Source: Reyranella sp. (GTDB lineage Bacteria > Pseudomonadota > Alphaproteobacteria > Reyranellales > Reyranellaceae). Taken from it: a stretch of 64,000 nucleotides of DNA. The position numbers were made by a program, and so were the translations under genes. How positions within the stretch are numbered: the first letter of the stretch is position 1; each line of letters starts with the position of its first letter. The stretch lies in assembly GCF_004297265.1 (NCBI RefSeq), contig NZ_SCUT01000045.1, positions 186,001-250,000 of the forward strand, written 5' to 3'. Positions 26,122 to 35,552 of this stretch are shown here, in pieces. The notes beneath the pieces were generated by a model. The model did not search any database. It had not been told where the DNA came from and worked only from the letters and a program-made list of their open reading frames with translations.

Positions 26122-26129
26122 AATGAGGC

Positions 26130-27725
26130 TCACGCCGCGCCCTTCAAAATATCCGCCATCTTCTCGCCGACCATGATGGAGGGCGCGTTGGTGTTGCCCG
26201 AGGGCATGGTCGGGAAGATCGAGGCGTCGGCGACGCGCAGGCCCTGGATGCCGTGGACCCGGAGCTTGTCGTCGACCACGGTGCTCGGGCCTTCGGGGCC
26301 CATGCGGCAGGTGCCGATCGGGTGATAGGCGGTCTGCGAGTTGTTGCGGATCCAGGTGAGGATCTCCTCGTCGGTCTGCACCGACGGGCCCGGCGAGAAT
26401 TCCTCGTCGCGGTAGGGATCCATCGGCTTGGCATCGACGATCCTGCGCATCATGCGGAAGCCGGCGGTCATCGCGTCCTGGTCGATCCTGTCGGCGAGGA
26501 AATTGAAACGGATGGCCGGATGGGCCTTGGGATCGGCCGAGCGGATGTGGATCGAGCCCAGGCTCTCGGGGCGGAGCTGGTAGCAGGCGATCGTCATCGA
26601 CGGGAAGTCCTGCAGCTTGCGGGTCTTCGGGTCCTTGATCGAGTAGGGCACGAGATGCATCTGCACGTCGGGCGTCTCGAGCTCAGGCCGGGTCTTCAGG
26701 AAGCCCAGCAGCGGCGCCGAGGGCAGGCTCATGAAGCCGCCGCCGGTGGCCAGGTACTTCATCATCTGCGTCACGGCACCGATGCCGCGGGCCATGTGGT
26801 TGTAGGAGACGTTGGCGACCTTCAGGCGCCAGATGATGCGGGCGTTGATGTGGTCGCGGAAGTTCTCGCCCACCGCCTTCAGCTCGTGCTTCACCTCGAT
26901 GCCGTGCTTCCTCAGCAGCTCCGGCTGGCCGATGCCGGAGAGTTCGAGGATCTGCGGGCTGGCGACGCCGCCCGCCGACAGGATCGTCTCCCTGGCCCTG
27001 GCCTGGACGACCTTGCCGTCCTTCTCGTACTCGACGCCGACGCAGCGCTTGCCCTCCAGCAGGACACGCAGCGTGTGGGCGTGGGTGACGACATGCAGGT
27101 TGGGCCGCTTCATCGCCGGCTCGATGTAGCAGTGCGCCACGCTCATGCGCCGGCCCTTGTAGATCGAGGTCTGCGTCTTCACGACGCCTTCCTGATCCTC
27201 GCTGTTGTAGTCCGGATTGGTCTTGAAGCCAGCGGCCTTCGAGGCCTCGAACAGCGCGTCGTAGAGCGGGTTCTGGTCGGGCACGGTCGAGACTTTCAGC
27301 GGCCCTGACGTGCCGCGGCCGTTCGAACCGTCGCCGTCGACGAAGTTCTCCATGCGGGTGAAGAGCGGCGCCACGTCGCGCCAGCTCCAGCCGCGACAGC
27401 CCATCTGCGCCCAGGTGTCGAAGTCGAGCGGCTGGCCGCGCACCCAGACCAGCCCGTTGATGGAGCTCGACCCACCCAGCACCTTTCCGCGCGGCACCGG
27501 GATCACCCGGTTGGCGGTGTTGGGCTCCGGTTCGGACTGGTAGAGCCAGTTGGCGGCCGGATTGTCGATCAGCAGGCCGAAGGACAGCGGCATGCGAGAA
27601 TAGGGATGGCTGGCCGCACCGGCCTCCAGCAGGAGGACCTTGTTGGTCGGCACTTCCGTGAGCCGCGCCGCCAAGGCGCCGCCCGCCGAACCCGCGCCAA
27701 CGATGATGTAGTCGTACTCGGCCAT
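26130..27725 (-). CDS. GMC family oxidoreductase (choline dehydrogenase-like)
   Basis: A 531-residue FAD-dependent alcohol dehydrogenase/oxidase. The N-terminal ADP-binding motif YIIVGAGSAGGALAARL, the first GMC signature near GKVLGGSSSINGLVWVRG (residue 85), and the C-terminal YHPIGTCRMG with its catalytic His are all present. The C-terminus has the expected NTNAPSIMVGEK. The start at 27725 has GGAGAA 1-2 bp upstream and puts the Rossmann motif 5 residues in. Substrate unknown; cytoplasmic, no signal peptide. A second GMC enzyme lies at 61193. Confidence 0.92.
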   Translation of the reverse strand: MAEYDYIIVGAGSAGGALAARLTEVPTNKVLLLEAGAASHPYSRMPLSFGLLIDNPAANWLYQSEPEPNTANRVIPVPRGKVLGGSSSINGLVWVRGQPLDFDTWAQMGCRGWSWRDVAPLFTRMENFVDGDGSNGRGTSGPLKVSTVPDQNPLYDALFEASKAAGFKTNPDYNSEDQEGVVKTQTSIYKGRRMSVAHCYIEPAMKRPNLHVVTHAHTLRVLLEGKRCVGVEYEKDGKVVQARARETILSAGGVASPQILELSGIGQPELLRKHGIEVKHELKAVGENFRDHINARIIWRLKVANVSYNHMARGIGAVTQMMKYLATGGGFMSLPSAPLLGFLKTRPELETPDVQMHLVPYSIKDPKTRKLQDFPSMTIACYQLRPESLGSIHIRSADPKAHPAIRFNFLADRIDQDAMTAGFRMMRRIVDAKPMDPYRDEEFSPGPSVQTDEEILTWIRNNSQTAYHPIGTCRMGPEGPSTVVDDKLRVHGIQGLRVADASIFPTMPSGNTNAPSIMVGEKMADILKGAA

Positions 27726-27782
27726 TTCTCCTGCTCTCCCCGCGCATTCGCTGTCATGCAAGCGTAGCGCACCGCCATGCAG

Positions 27783-27820
27783 TTGACAGGGGCAATCTCG
27801 CCTCGACAGCTATGATGTCG
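27783..27820 (+). promoter_or_regulatory. Candidate promoter/operator upstream of the RND efflux genes
   Basis: TTGACA at 27783-27788 is a perfect -35 hexamer and TATGAT at 27811-27816 a five-of-six -10 hexamer, but they are 22 bp apart instead of the usual 17. A CGACA/TGTCG inverted repeat (27804-27808, 27816-27820) overlaps the -10. An over-long spacer with a palindrome can mark an activator- or repressor-controlled promoter; the arrangement may also be chance. It lies 71 bp before the permease ATG. Confidence 0.35.
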
Positions 27821-27890
27821 CGTGTTCCGATAAGCGGTCGCCAGGGCTGGGGAACAGGGCGACTCACATTCGAGTGGAAGTACGGCCAAT

Positions 27891-30800
27891 ATGATTGGTT
27901 TGGTCCGGGTCGCCCTCAAGCGGCCCTATACGTTCGTCGTGATGGCGCTGCTGATCCTGATCGTCGGGCCGCTGGCGGCCCTTCGGACGCCGGTCGATAT
28001 CTTCCCAGAGATCCGCATCCCGGTCATCGCGGTGGTCTGGCAGTACACCGGCCTGCCGCCCGACCAGATGTCGGGCCGCGTCATGCTGAACTTCCAGCGT
28101 GCCCTGACCACCACCGTCAACGACATCGAGCATATCGAGGGCACATCCTACACCGGCATCGGCATCGTGAAGATCTTCTTCCAGCCCGGGGTCGACATCA
28201 GCATCGCCAACGCGCAGGTCACGGCGATCTCGCAGACGGTGTTGAAGCAGATGCCGCCGAACATCACGCCGCCGCTGATCCTGAACTACAACGCCGCCAC
28301 CGTGCCGATCATCCAGCTCGCGCTGGCCGGCAGGGGCGTGCCGGAGCAGGCGGTGTTCGACCTCGCCATCAACACCGTGCGCACGCCGCTGGTCACCGTG
28401 CCGGGCGCCGCCATCCCGTTCCCGTTCGGAGGCAAGTTCCGCCAGATCCAGATCGACCTCGATCCGGCGGCCATGCAGGCGCGCGGCCTTTCGGCCAACG
28501 ACGTGGCCAATGCGCTGGCGGCCCAGAACCTGTTGACCCCGGTCGGCACGCAGAAGATCGGCAGTCACGAATACGCGATCCAGCTCAACAACGCGCCGGT
28601 CGACTTCAACGCGCTGTCCGACCTGCCGGTGTTCGCCGCCAACGGCACCGTGGTCTATCTGCGCGACGTGGCGCAGGTCCGCGACGGCAACCCGCCACAA
28701 CAGAACATCGTGCATGTCGACGACGGCCGCTCGGTCCTCCTGGCGGTGCTGAAGAACGGCGCCACCTCGACCCTGGCGATCATCGCCGGCATCAAGGAGC
28801 GCGTGGAGGAGCTGAAGAGGGTCCTGCCCGAGAACGTGTCGCTGAAGATCCTGGGCGACCAATCGCTGTTCGTCGAGGGCGCCGTGTCGGGTGTGGCGCA
28901 CGAGGCGGTGCTGGCCGCGGTGCTGACCAGCCTCATGATCCTGCTGTTCCTCGGCAGCTGGCGCTCGACGGTGATCATCGCCATCTCGATTCCGCTGGCC
29001 ATCCTGGGGTCGATCGCGCTGCTTGCGGCCTTCGGCGAGACCCTCAACATCATGACCCTGGGCGGCCTGGCGCTGGCCGTCGGCATCCTGGTCGACGACG
29101 CCACCGTCACCATCGAAAACATCAACTGGCACCTCGAACAGGGCAAGGACGTCGAGACCGCCATCATGGACGGCGCCCAGCAGATCGTCGCGCCGGCCTT
29201 CGTGTCGCTGCTCTGCATCTGCATCGTCTTCGTGCCGATGTTCTTCCTGGAGGGCGTGGCGCGCTTCCTGTTCGTGCCGATGGCCATGGCCGTGATCTTC
29301 GCGATGGTCTGCTCGTTCGTCCTGTCGCGTACCCTGGTGCCGACGATGGCGAACTTCCTGCTGAAGCCGCACACCGTGCACGCCGACGGCCATGCGCCGC
29401 CGCCTTCGCGCAATCCGCTGGTACGCTTCCAGCGCGGCTTCGAAGTGCAGTTCGAGAAGCTGCGTGCCATGTATCACGACCTGCTGGGCCTGGCGCTGAA
29501 CCACCGGCCGGTGTTCATCGTCTGCTTCCTGGGCTTCGTGCTGGCCTCGTTTGCGCTGGTGCCGTTCCTCGGCCGCAACTTCTTCCCCACCGTCGACTCC
29601 GGGCAGATCCTGATGCACGTGCGCGGACCGATCGGCACGCGCGTGGAGGAGAGCGCCAACAGTTTCGCGGACATCCAGAAGGCGATCCGCACCATCATCC
29701 CGTCGAATCAGATCGCGACGATGGCGGACAATGTCGGCATGCCGGTCAGCGGCATCAACATGGCCTACAACAACACCGGCACGATCGGGCCGCAGGACGG
29801 CGACATCCAGATCAAGCTGACGGCCGATCACAAGCCGACCGATGAATACGTGGCCGAACTGCGGAAGCGCCTGCCCGCGATGTTCCCGGGCTTCACCTTC
29901 TCGTTCCTGCCGGCCGACATCATCAGCCAGATCCTGAACTTTGGCGCACCGTCTCCCATCGACGTACAGGTCCGCACGTCCGACACCAATGCCGGCTTCG
30001 AGCATGCCAACAGGCTGCTGGCGCGCATCCGCAAGATTCCCGGCGTGGTCGACGCACGCATCCAGCAGTCGCGCGGTGCGCCGGTCTTCGCCGTCGACAT
30101 CGACCGCTCGCGCGCCCAGACCGTCGGCCTGACGACCCGCGACGTGACCAACTCGCTAGTCGTCAATCTCGCGGGCTCCAGCCAGGTCGCGCCGACCTAC
30201 TGGCTCAATCCCGCCAACGGTGTGACCTACAATATCGTCATGCAGACGCCGCAGTACCGGCTGGATTCGCTGGCCTCGCTCAGCAACCTGCCGATCATGG
30301 CGCCGGCGGCCTCGCAGCTCCAGGTGCTGGGCGGCATCGCCGACATCAGGCGCGACACCGCCAATGCCGTGGTCTCGCAATACGATCTGCAGGGCATGGT
30401 GCAGGTCTATGCCGCCGTGCAGGGCCGCGACCTGGGCTCGGTGGCGGCCGACATACGCGCCGTCGTGTCGGAGCTCGCGCCGTTGCAGTCGCCGCGCATC
30501 CGCTCGGTGAAGGTCCAGGGCCAGGTGAAGACGATGGAATCGGCCTTTTCGGGCCTGATCTTCGGCCTGCTGGGTGCGGTGGTGCTGATCTACCTGCTGA
30601 TCGTGGTGAACTTCCAGTCGTGGAGCGATCCGTTCGTCATCATCACCGCCTTGCCGGCCGCCCTCGCGGGCATCGTGTGGATGCTGTTCGCGACCGGCAC
30701 GACGCTCTCCGTGCCGGCGCTGACCGGCGCCATCATGTGCATGGGCGTGGCGACGGCGAACTCGGTGCTGGTGATCTCCTTCGCCCGCGAGCGGCTGGCC

Positions 30801-31091
30801 GAGCTGGGCGATGCCACGGCGGCCGCACTCGACGCCGGCTTCGTCCGCTTCCGCCCTGTCGTCATGACCGCGCTGGCCATGATCATCGGCATGGCGCCCA
30901 TGGCGCTGGGCATGGGCGAGGGCGGCGAGCAGAACGCCCCGCTTGGCCGCGCGGTCATCGGCGGCCTCGTTTTTGCTACCATCGCCACGCTGATCTTCGT
31001 CCCCGTGGTCTTCAGCGTCGTCCATCGCAATCACGGCAAGGCGGCCTCCAAAGCGCCCGCCACTGTGCCCGGAGCGCCTCATGTCGCCTGA
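27891..31091 (+). CDS. RND family multidrug efflux permease
   Basis: A 1066-residue inner-membrane proton antiporter of the AcrB/MdtB (HAE-1) type with twelve TM helices and two large periplasmic loops. TM1 is at residues 13-31. TM4 carries the proton-relay Asp pair in VGILVDDATVTIENI. The second half shows the matching GAIMCMGVATANSVLVIS. The IEHIEGTSYTGIGIVKIFF segment replaces the usual AcrB porter-domain motif, as in RND proteins of the 'AcrB/AcrD/AcrF' relatives with unknown drugs. The start follows weak AAGTACGG. It overlaps the adaptor gene by 11 bp. No TolC-type gene is nearby. Confidence 0.93.
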   Translation: MIGLVRVALKRPYTFVVMALLILIVGPLAALRTPVDIFPEIRIPVIAVVWQYTGLPPDQMSGRVMLNFQRALTTTVNDIEHIEGTSYTGIGIVKIFFQPGVDISIANAQVTAISQTVLKQMPPNITPPLILNYNAATVPIIQLALAGRGVPEQAVFDLAINTVRTPLVTVPGAAIPFPFGGKFRQIQIDLDPAAMQARGLSANDVANALAAQNLLTPVGTQKIGSHEYAIQLNNAPVDFNALSDLPVFAANGTVVYLRDVAQVRDGNPPQQNIVHVDDGRSVLLAVLKNGATSTLAIIAGIKERVEELKRVLPENVSLKILGDQSLFVEGAVSGVAHEAVLAAVLTSLMILLFLGSWRSTVIIAISIPLAILGSIALLAAFGETLNIMTLGGLALAVGILVDDATVTIENINWHLEQGKDVETAIMDGAQQIVAPAFVSLLCICIVFVPMFFLEGVARFLFVPMAMAVIFAMVCSFVLSRTLVPTMANFLLKPHTVHADGHAPPPSRNPLVRFQRGFEVQFEKLRAMYHDLLGLALNHRPVFIVCFLGFVLASFALVPFLGRNFFPTVDSGQILMHVRGPIGTRVEESANSFADIQKAIRTIIPSNQIATMADNVGMPVSGINMAYNNTGTIGPQDGDIQIKLTADHKPTDEYVAELRKRLPAMFPGFTFSFLPADIISQILNFGAPSPIDVQVRTSDTNAGFEHANRLLARIRKIPGVVDARIQQSRGAPVFAVDIDRSRAQTVGLTTRDVTNSLVVNLAGSSQVAPTYWLNPANGVTYNIVMQTPQYRLDSLASLSNLPIMAPAASQLQVLGGIADIRRDTANAVVSQYDLQGMVQVYAAVQGRDLGSVAADIRAVVSELAPLQSPRIRSVKVQGQVKTMESAFSGLIFGLLGAVVLIYLLIVVNFQSWSDPFVIITALPAALAGIVWMLFATGTTLSVPALTGAIMCMGVATANSVLVISFARERLAELGDATAAALDAGFVRFRPVVMTALAMIIGMAPMALGMGEGGEQNAPLGRAVIGGLVFATIATLIFVPVVFSVVHRNHGKAASKAPATVPGAPHVA

Positions 31092-32262
31092 AACCCTTCC
31101 CGCTGCCCCCAAGTCGCGTTCGCGACGCGGCCTGGTCCTGTTCGGCCTTGCCGCCGCGCTTGGCCTCGCCGCCGTCGTCGTCAACGGCATCTGGAGCCGG
31201 CAGGCCAGCGAAGCCAGGCTCAAGGAATGGACCGACACCCAGGCGGTCCCGACGGTCAGCGTCGTCAGCCCGTCGACCGGCGCCAACAAGACGTCGCTCG
31301 ACCTGCCGGGCCGCCTGGAGGCCTACTCCCGCGCACCGATCTACGCCCGCGTCGGCGGCTTCCTGAAGGCCTACTATGTCGATATCGGCGCGCCGGTGAA
31401 GGCCGGCCAGCTCCTGGCCGAGATCGAGGCGCCCGACCTCGACCAGCAGCTCCTGCAGGCCAAGGCCTCGCTCGCCAGCGCTCAGGCGGCCGAGCAGCTG
31501 GCCACCATAACGGCCGGCCGCTGGCAACAGCTTGGCGGTGCCAACACGGTGTCGCGCCAGACGGTCGACGAGAAGACCAACGACTTGATGGTGAAGCAGG
31601 CCCTGACCAGGGCGGCGCAGGCCGCCGTCGATCGGCTCGAGGTGCTGTCGGCCTTCAAGCGCATCACCGCGCCGTTCGACGGCATCGTGACGACCCGCAA
31701 CACCGACGTGGGCGCGCTCATCAATGCCGAATCGAGCGCGGGCCTTGCCCTGTTCGTGATCTCCGACGTCGACAAGCTGCGCCTCAACGTCAGCGTCCCG
31801 CAGAATTTCGTGCCGGCGGTGAAACTGAACACCAACGTGCAGATCACCGTCCCGGAATATCCAGGCAAGGTCTACAAGGGCGTCGTCGAGGCGTCGGCCC
31901 GCGCCGTCGATGCCCAGACCGGCACGACCCGCATGCAGGTGGTGGTCGACAATGCCAGCGGCGAGCTGATGCCCGGCGCCTTCGCCAATACCCGCATCGA
32001 GCTGCCGTCCAGCATGCAGTCGCTGGCCATCCCGTCGGGCGCGCTGATCTTCGACAGGAACGGCCTGCGCGTCGCGACGGTCGACGCCAACGGCAAGGTC
32101 GTCCTGAAGCGGATCACGATCGCCCGCGACCTCGGGCAGATCGTCGAGATCGGCAGCGGCCTCACCGTCCAGGACCGCGTCATCGACAGCCCGCCGGACG
32201 GCCTGTCCGACGGCGATGCGGTTCGCGTGGTGGATACCGCCAAGCCCGCCGCCGTGCGATAA
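31081..32262 (+). CDS. RND efflux periplasmic adaptor (MFP/HlyD family)
   Basis: A 393-residue membrane-fusion protein linking the permease to an outer-membrane channel. An N-terminal anchor (residues 15-35, LVLFGLAAALGLAAVVVNGI) is followed by the biotinyl-lipoyl-like half GRLEAYSRAPIYARVGGFLKAYYVDIGAPVKAGQ, the helical hairpin (DQQLLQAKASLASAQAAEQ), the second lipoyl half with FDGIVTTRNTDVGALI, and the beta-barrel domain. There is no lipobox. The gene order permease then adaptor is the reverse of the common arrangement. It overlaps the permease gene by 11 bp. Confidence 0.92.
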   Translation: MSPETLPAAPKSRSRRGLVLFGLAAALGLAAVVVNGIWSRQASEARLKEWTDTQAVPTVSVVSPSTGANKTSLDLPGRLEAYSRAPIYARVGGFLKAYYVDIGAPVKAGQLLAEIEAPDLDQQLLQAKASLASAQAAEQLATITAGRWQQLGGANTVSRQTVDEKTNDLMVKQALTRAAQAAVDRLEVLSAFKRITAPFDGIVTTRNTDVGALINAESSAGLALFVISDVDKLRLNVSVPQNFVPAVKLNTNVQITVPEYPGKVYKGVVEASARAVDAQTGTTRMQVVVDNASGELMPGAFANTRIELPSSMQSLAIPSGALIFDRNGLRVATVDANGKVVLKRITIARDLGQIVEIGSGLTVQDRVIDSPPDGLSDGDAVRVVDTAKPAAVR

Positions 32263-32308
32263 ACGCCCTCCGCCACGAGGGCGGCAGGGGGCGGCGGCGG
32301 AGACGGCG

Positions 32309-33409
32309 ATGATCGAGACGGAAAAGGGCAGGGCCGAGGTCACACGGTTCACGATCGACCTGGCGATTCGCCTCGGCCTGATCGCGACCATCGTCTATGT
32401 GAGCCTGCTGCTGCTGAGGCCGATCGCAGCGCTGATGATGTGGGCCGTCATCCTGTCCGTGGCCGTCTACCCGCTGTTCAACCTGGTCCGCCGCCGCCTG
32501 CATGTCCGCGACGGGATCGCGGCGGCACTGTTGTCCCTGCTGCTGCTCGTCCTGCTGCTCGCGCCCGTCGTCATCCTGGCCGCTTCCGCGATCGAGAGCC
32601 TGGACGATTATGCGCGGCTTCTGCTGCGGGGCGGCCACGTCGTGCCGCCGCCACCGGAGTCCGTCAAGAGTTGGCCGATGGTCGGCGCGCGCGTCTACGA
32701 TTTCTGGCTGAACGCCTCAAACGACCTCCGCACCATGCTGGGTGCCCACATGGAGCAACTTACGTCGGCCGGCCGCTGGATTGGCCGCATCGCGGCCGGC
32801 GTCTTCCTGGAGGTGCTGCAGTTCGCCGGCGCCATCATCGTGGCGGGCGCCCTGCTGGCCTATTCAGACGAACTCGCCGGCACCTTGCGCGATCTGGCGG
32901 CGCGGGCCGCCGCCACCCGCGGCCGGCACTTCATCGAGATCGCCGGCTCGACCATCCGCAACGTCTCGCAGGGGGTGATCGGCATCGCCCTGCTGCAGTC
33001 GGCTCTGCTGGGCATCGGCATGCTGGTGGCGGACGTGCCCTTTGCCGGCGCCATCACCTTCGTCTGCCTGGTGCTGGCGATCGTCCAGGTGGGACCCAAC
33101 ATCGTCATGATCCCGGTGGTCATCTGGACCTGGATGTACCTGCCGGCGCTGCATGCCGGCCTCTTCACGGTCTATACCGCGCCCTTGCTGCTGCTCGACA
33201 ACGTGCTGCGGCCGATCCTGATGGCGCGCGGCCTGCCGACACCCATGGCGGTGATCCTGGCCGGCGTCATCTGCGGCACACTCGCAGGCGGCCTCATCGG
33301 CCTGTTCGTCGGGCCTGTGGTGCTGTCGGTCTTCTACGACCTGCTGGCGGCCTGGATTGCGGCGGGCCGGAAGGTCGAAGCAGACGACGTTCCGGCCCCC
33401 GCGTCCTGA
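32309..33409 (+). CDS. AI-2E (PerM/TqsA) family transporter
   Basis: A 366-residue membrane protein of the AI-2E transporter family: two N-terminal TM pairs (about 17-35, 36-55, 67-90), a soluble middle segment, and C-terminal helices with GVIGIALLQSALLGIGML and PVVLSVFYDLLAAW. Family members act in autoinducer export, Na+/H+ exchange or glycine/acid stress. The start at 32309 lies 46 bp after the adaptor gene, so the three genes could form one unit. Its TGA directly abuts the stop codon of the convergent SDR (33410). Confidence 0.88.
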   Translation: MIETEKGRAEVTRFTIDLAIRLGLIATIVYVSLLLLRPIAALMMWAVILSVAVYPLFNLVRRRLHVRDGIAAALLSLLLLVLLLAPVVILAASAIESLDDYARLLLRGGHVVPPPPESVKSWPMVGARVYDFWLNASNDLRTMLGAHMEQLTSAGRWIGRIAAGVFLEVLQFAGAIIVAGALLAYSDELAGTLRDLAARAAATRGRHFIEIAGSTIRNVSQGVIGIALLQSALLGIGMLVADVPFAGAITFVCLVLAIVQVGPNIVMIPVVIWTWMYLPALHAGLFTVYTAPLLLLDNVLRPILMARGLPTPMAVILAGVICGTLAGGLIGLFVGPVVLSVFYDLLAAWIAAGRKVEADDVPAPAS

Positions 33410-34264
33410 CTACTTCTTCTTCGGGCGGAGCGCGTCCCACTGCTCGTCGGTCCAGTCGAGCATTGCCGAGGTGTTGGCGCCGCCGCCTCCCGACTGCAGC
33501 ATCTTGCCGCCGTCGATGACGATCGCGTCGCCGTTGATGTAGGCCGCGCCGTCGCTCACCAGGAAGGCCGCGAGGTTGGCCAGCTCGATATGCTCGCCGG
33601 TACGGCGCATCGGGATCGCCTTGATCATGTCCTCGTTGCCGCCCCGTTCCTTGGGCATCAGCCGGCTCCAGGCGCCCTCGGTCGGGAAGGGACCGGGGAC
33701 GATCGCGCAGGTGCGGATACCCTTGGGACCCCATTCGACGGCCAAGCTCTTGGTCATGGCCAGCACGCCCGCCTTGGCCATCGCCGACGGCACCGTGAAG
33801 GGCGCGCCGGTCAGGGACGAGACGGTGAGGATGGACATCACCACCTTGTTGCGCTCGCCGGCGTCGATCCAGCGGCGGCCGGCCGCCACGGTGCAATAGG
33901 CCGAGCCGTGCAGCACGATGCCCAGCACGGCATCGATCGCCCTCGGCGACATCTTGTGGGTCTGGGCGAGGATCTGGCCGGCGGCGTTGTTGACCAGGAT
34001 GTCGAGCGGCCGCTTTTCCCAGATCTTGTCCATCATCGCCTCGACGGCGTCGGGGATGCGCACGTCGCAGCCCACCGTCTCGATCTCGCCGCCGGTCTCC
34101 TTCGCGAGCTCAGCCGCGGTCTCCTTCAGCACCTCCTCGCGGCGGCCGCAGATGATTACGTTGGCGCCGAGTTCCAGGTAGCGGTGCGCCATCGAGCGGC
34201 CGAGGCCGGTGCCGCCGCCGGTGACCAGGATGCGCTTGCCCTTGAGCAGGTCGGGTTGGAACAT
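33410..34264 (-). CDS. SDR, 2,4-dienoyl-CoA reductase-like
   Basis: A 284-residue SDR with TGGGTGLGRSMA at the N-terminus and NNAAGQ near residue 95. At the active site it reads PSAMAKAG: Ser stands where classical SDRs have Tyr, with Lys four residues on. This Ser-x3-Lys pattern is the one known from mitochondrial 2,4-dienoyl-CoA reductase (DECR), so an acyl-CoA substrate is likely. It ends with the AAYINGDAIVIDGG family segment. Start 34264 lies 8 bp after the CoA-transferase gene on the same strand, so they are probably co-transcribed. Confidence 0.88.
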   Translation of the reverse strand: MFQPDLLKGKRILVTGGGTGLGRSMAHRYLELGANVIICGRREEVLKETAAELAKETGGEIETVGCDVRIPDAVEAMMDKIWEKRPLDILVNNAAGQILAQTHKMSPRAIDAVLGIVLHGSAYCTVAAGRRWIDAGERNKVVMSILTVSSLTGAPFTVPSAMAKAGVLAMTKSLAVEWGPKGIRTCAIVPGPFPTEGAWSRLMPKERGGNEDMIKAIPMRRTGEHIELANLAAFLVSDGAAYINGDAIVIDGGKMLQSGGGGANTSAMLDWTDEQWDALRPKKK

Positions 34265-34272
34265 CGTTACTC

Positions 34273-35478
34273 CTACTTCCTGGTCTCGGTGAAGGCGATG
34301 CCGGACGCAACCAGCCCGTCGATCTCGGTAGCGGAATAGCCGGCTTCCTGGAGCACCGCCCTGGTGTCGGTGCCGAACTTCTTGGGCTTGGTGCGCACCT
34401 TGGGAGGCGTGCGCGAGAGCTTCACGGGATTGCCGACGTTCCGCCAGCCATCCTTCTCCCACACCATGCCGCGATGCTTCGTGTGCGGTGCTTCCATCAC
34501 GTCGGAGACTTCGAGCACGGCGGCCGACGGCACGCCGCCGCGCATCAGCTCCTGCGAGAATTCGTTGGCGTCGCGATCCTTCAGCAGCGCGCGCAGCTCG
34601 GCCTCGAGTTCGGCGCGATGGGCCACGCGGTCCTTGTTGGTCTTGAAGCGCGGATCGTCGGCCAGTTCCGGCTTGCCCAACATCTGCGTCAGCTTGCGGA
34701 ACTGCCCGTCATTGCCGGCGCCGACCACGATGTTGCGGGTCTTCGTCGGGAAGTTGGAGTAGGGCACCAGGCTCGCATGGCTGTTGCCGACCAGCTTCGG
34801 CTTGAGGCCCGCCATGAAATAGTTCGGAGCATGCGGTTGATGCAGCGCGATGGCGCTGTCGTAGAGCGTCGCGTCGACGAACTGGCCCTTGCCGGAACGG
34901 TTGCGCTCGTAGAGCGCCATCATAATGCCGATCGTGGCGTTCATGCCGGTCGAGAGATCGACCACCGGCACGCCGATGCGCACCTGGCCGCCTTCGGGTG
35001 AGCCATTGACCGAGACCAGCCCGGCCGAGGCCTGCACCATGGCGTCGTAACCCGGAAAGCCGCCCAGCGGCCCGTCGGCGCCGAAGCCCGAAACGCGGGC
35101 ATGGACCAGCCGCGGGAATTTCGCGGCCAGTACGTCGTGATAGCCGATGCCCCACTTCTCCATCGTGCCGGTCTTGAAGTTGTCGATCAGCACGTCGGCG
35201 GTTTCGAGCAGCTTCAGCAGGACCTCGCGGCCCTCCGGCCTGGAGAGGTCCAGTGCGATCGTGCGCTTGTTGCGGTTGATGCCGGCGAAGTAGGCGGAGA
35301 TGCCCTCGGCGTCGAACGGAGGGCCCCAGGTGCGGGTCTCGTCGCCCTGCGGCGGCTCGATCTTGATCACGTCGGCGCCGTGGTCGGCCAGCATCTGGCC
35401 GCAATAGGGGCCTCCCAGCACACGCGACAGGTCGATCACTTTCAGGCCCTCGAGCGCGCCCCCGCTTGCCACCGGCAT
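34273..35478 (-). CDS. CaiB/BaiF (family III) CoA-transferase
   Basis: A 401-residue cytoplasmic CoA-transferase. LEGLKVIDLSRVLGGPYCGQMLADHGADVIKIE at the N-terminus contains the family signature, and the catalytic Asp lies in VPVVDLSTGM near residue 173. C-terminal landmarks are RVAHRAELEAEL and the small-domain VSDVMEAPHTKHRGM. Substrate (carnitine, bile acid, formyl, citramalate or another acyl) cannot be told. It precedes a DECR-like SDR by 8 bp, so the pair may activate and then reduce an unsaturated acid. GAGGAGTGG precedes the ATG. Confidence 0.93.
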   Translation of the reverse strand: MPVASGGALEGLKVIDLSRVLGGPYCGQMLADHGADVIKIEPPQGDETRTWGPPFDAEGISAYFAGINRNKRTIALDLSRPEGREVLLKLLETADVLIDNFKTGTMEKWGIGYHDVLAAKFPRLVHARVSGFGADGPLGGFPGYDAMVQASAGLVSVNGSPEGGQVRIGVPVVDLSTGMNATIGIMMALYERNRSGKGQFVDATLYDSAIALHQPHAPNYFMAGLKPKLVGNSHASLVPYSNFPTKTRNIVVGAGNDGQFRKLTQMLGKPELADDPRFKTNKDRVAHRAELEAELRALLKDRDANEFSQELMRGGVPSAAVLEVSDVMEAPHTKHRGMVWEKDGWRNVGNPVKLSRTPPKVRTKPKKFGTDTRAVLQEAGYSATEIDGLVASGIAFTETRK

Positions 35479-35552
35479 CTCGTTCCACTCCTCGAATTCA
35501 GACAGGAGGCGCGGTTATAGACCATGGGGCTGGAGCCCGGTACCGTCCGGAC

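Noticed and set aside
27864..30005. Antisense frame of over 700 codons opposite the RND permease
   Set aside because: It mirrors the permease codons (Asp/Val/His/Arg-rich) and has no membrane or domain pattern of its own.
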